7,579 nucleotides of DNA from Thermodesulfobacteriales bacterium (lineage in GTDB: Bacteria; Desulfobacterota; Thermodesulfobacteria; Thermodesulfobacteriales; Thermodesulfatatoraceae): NCBI GenBank assembly GCA_026985945.1, contig JALSPN010000234.1:1-7579 (forward strand). The letters are read 5' to 3'. Position numbers and translations under genes: made by a program. Every line of letters starts with the position of its first letter. Within the stretch, counting starts at the first letter, position 1. A model generated the notes under the pieces. It made no database searches and was not told the origin of the DNA. It saw only the letters and a program-made list of their open reading frames with translations. This document shows positions 6,561-7,579 of this stretch, in pieces.

Positions 6561-7579
6561 ATGGAGAAGAGAGACCAGGGTTGTCGAGAAGTAGAGGAGC
6601 TTTCCTGCCTTTACGAGATTGCCAAGACCCTTTCAAGCTCCCTTAACATGCGCCAGGCCCTGGAGGAAATTCTTGCCATCCTGGCGGAAAAGCTTGATAT
6701 GCGTCGCGGGACCATTACCATTTTTAACCCCCGCACCCAGGAAATCCAGATCGAGGTAGCTCACGGGCTGACTGCCGAAGCCCGCAAGAGAGGGAAATAT
6801 CGCCTGGGGGAAGGGATTACAGGCCAGGTAGTGGCCACGGGCCAGCCCATTATCGTGCCCGCCATCACCAATGATCCCCGTTTTCTCAACAAAACCAGGA
6901 GCCGAAAACCTTCTGAGAAAGACAAGATTTCCTTTATCTGTGTTCCCATCAAAAGCGGGGCCAAGGTGCTTGGCACCCTTTCGGTGGACAGGATCTTTTC
7001 CGATCACGTCTCTCTTGAAGAGGACGTGCGTTTTCTTACCATCATTTCCGGCCTGATTGCCCAGACCGTGGCCAATATTCAGGCCATCCAGGAGGAAAAA
7101 GAGCGCCTTCTGGAAGAGAATCGAAAGCTTAAGCGCGAACTCCAGGGAAAATACAGTCTGGAAAACTTCATCGCCTTGAGTTCCCGCATGCAGGAAGTTT
7201 TGGAGATGATAGAAAGGGTAGCTCCAAGTTCGGCCACGGTCCTTCTGCGGGGAGAATCCGGCACGGGAAAATCCCTTATCGCCAAATTGATCCACTTCAA
7301 TAGTCCTCGGGCTGCGGGGCCTTTTATTACGGTGGCCTGCACCGCCCTTCCGGAAAATCTTATCGAAAGTGAACTCTTTGGTTACGAAAAAGGGGCCTTT
7401 ACCGGGGCCCTTTCTCGCAAAAGGGGGCTTTTTGAAGAGGCCTCCGGGGGAACCATCTTCCTTGACGAAATAGGGGATCTCCCTCTGCCTCTGCAGGCAA
7501 AACTCCTCCATGTTATCCAGGAAAAGGAATTTTATCGTCTGGGAAGCACCCGTCCTATAAAAGTTGACGTCCGCATTAT
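6561..7579 (+). CDS. nifA: NifA-like sigma-54-dependent transcriptional activator, partial
   Basis: Enhancer-binding proteins of this type use ATP to open sigma-54 RNA polymerase promoters. I translated 339 residues by hand; the gene continues past the right edge. The N-terminal GAF domain (about 13-175) has the NifA signature style: [17 protein letters not shown] (13-29), MRRGTITIF (47-55), [14 protein letters not shown] (78-91) and [20 protein letters not shown] (125-144). A likely coiled-coil linker (about 174-195) leads to the AAA+ domain with Walker A GESGTGKS (231-238), GAFTGA for sigma-54 contact (278-283) and Walker [12 protein letters not shown] (296-306). The Walker A has Ser where this family usually has Glu (GKE). 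The C-terminal DNA-binding domain and any interdomain cysteines are out of view, so a specific nitrogen-fixation role is inferred from the GAF domain only. ATG 6561 is the only plausible start and has no Shine-Dalgarno. Confidence 0.88.
   Translation, partial: MEKRDQGCREVEELSCLYEIAKTLSSSLNMRQALEEILAILAEKLDMRRGTITIFNPRTQEIQIEVAHGLTAEARKRGKYRLGEGITGQVVATGQPIIVPAITNDPRFLNKTRSRKPSEKDKISFICVPIKSGAKVLGTLSVDRIFSDHVSLEEDVRFLTIISGLIAQTVANIQAIQEEKERLLEENRKLKRELQGKYSLENFIALSSRMQEVLEMIERVAPSSATVLLRGESGTGKSLIAKLIHFNSPRAAGPFITVACTALPENLIESELFGYEKGAFTGALSRKRGLFEEASGGTIFLDEIGDLPLPLQAKLLHVIQEKEFYRLGSTRPIKVDVRI

Noticed and set aside
6633..7511. A 292-codon open frame on the minus strand
   Set aside because: It is antisense to the NifA-like gene, whose GAF and AAA+ motifs are unmistakable. 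The antisense product is Gly/Lys/Phe-rich with no recognisable domain and is explained by the codon bias of the real gene.

Overview
This looks like a stretch of bacterial chromosome from an organism with roughly balanced GC content. The protein sequences have the flavour of a thermophilic, Desulfobacterota/Thermodesulfobacteriota-like bacterium: Lys/Glu- and Leu-rich proteins, a lipoprotein of a type I associate with that group, and a NifA-type GAF/AAA+ activator. That placement is an inference from gene content and protein style, not a database match. No mobile element, CRISPR array, rRNA or tRNA was found.

Layout. Positions 1-5742 hold one tightly packed minus-strand gene set, read from right to left: a CorC/YbeX-like CBS-domain protein, lnt (apolipoprotein N-acyltransferase), prfB (release factor 2), a small predicted lipoprotein, coaBC (coenzyme A biosynthesis) and the N-terminal part of an M24-family Xaa-Pro peptidase that runs off the left edge. 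Most junctions are abutting or overlapping: TAA|ATG between corC and lnt, 20 bp between lnt and prfB, 32 bp between the lipoprotein gene and coaBC, and ATGA between coaBC and the peptidase gene. The one real gap is 149 bp between prfB and the lipoprotein gene. A plausible sigma-70-type promoter lies just ahead of the corC start. In the opposite direction, positions 5829-6488 encode a class I SAM-dependent methyltransferase. After 72 bp containing a 9-bp inverted repeat and an extended -10 promoter, a NifA-like sigma-54-dependent activator starts at 6561 and runs off the right edge.

The clearest special feature is the autoregulatory +1 programmed frameshift in prfB. An AGGAGG stimulator, CTT slippery codon and in-frame TGA sit at codon 41, so a conventional ORF caller misses the first 80 residues and gives only a 306-residue protein. 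Restoring the shift gives a 386-residue RF2. CorC-Lnt-lipoprotein forms a cell-envelope theme; RF2 and CoaBC are housekeeping. I see no convincing novel multi-gene system here. The most useful leads are the nearly leaderless activator promoter with its dyad, the uncharacterised lipoprotein travelling with lnt, and small deviations in conserved motifs.
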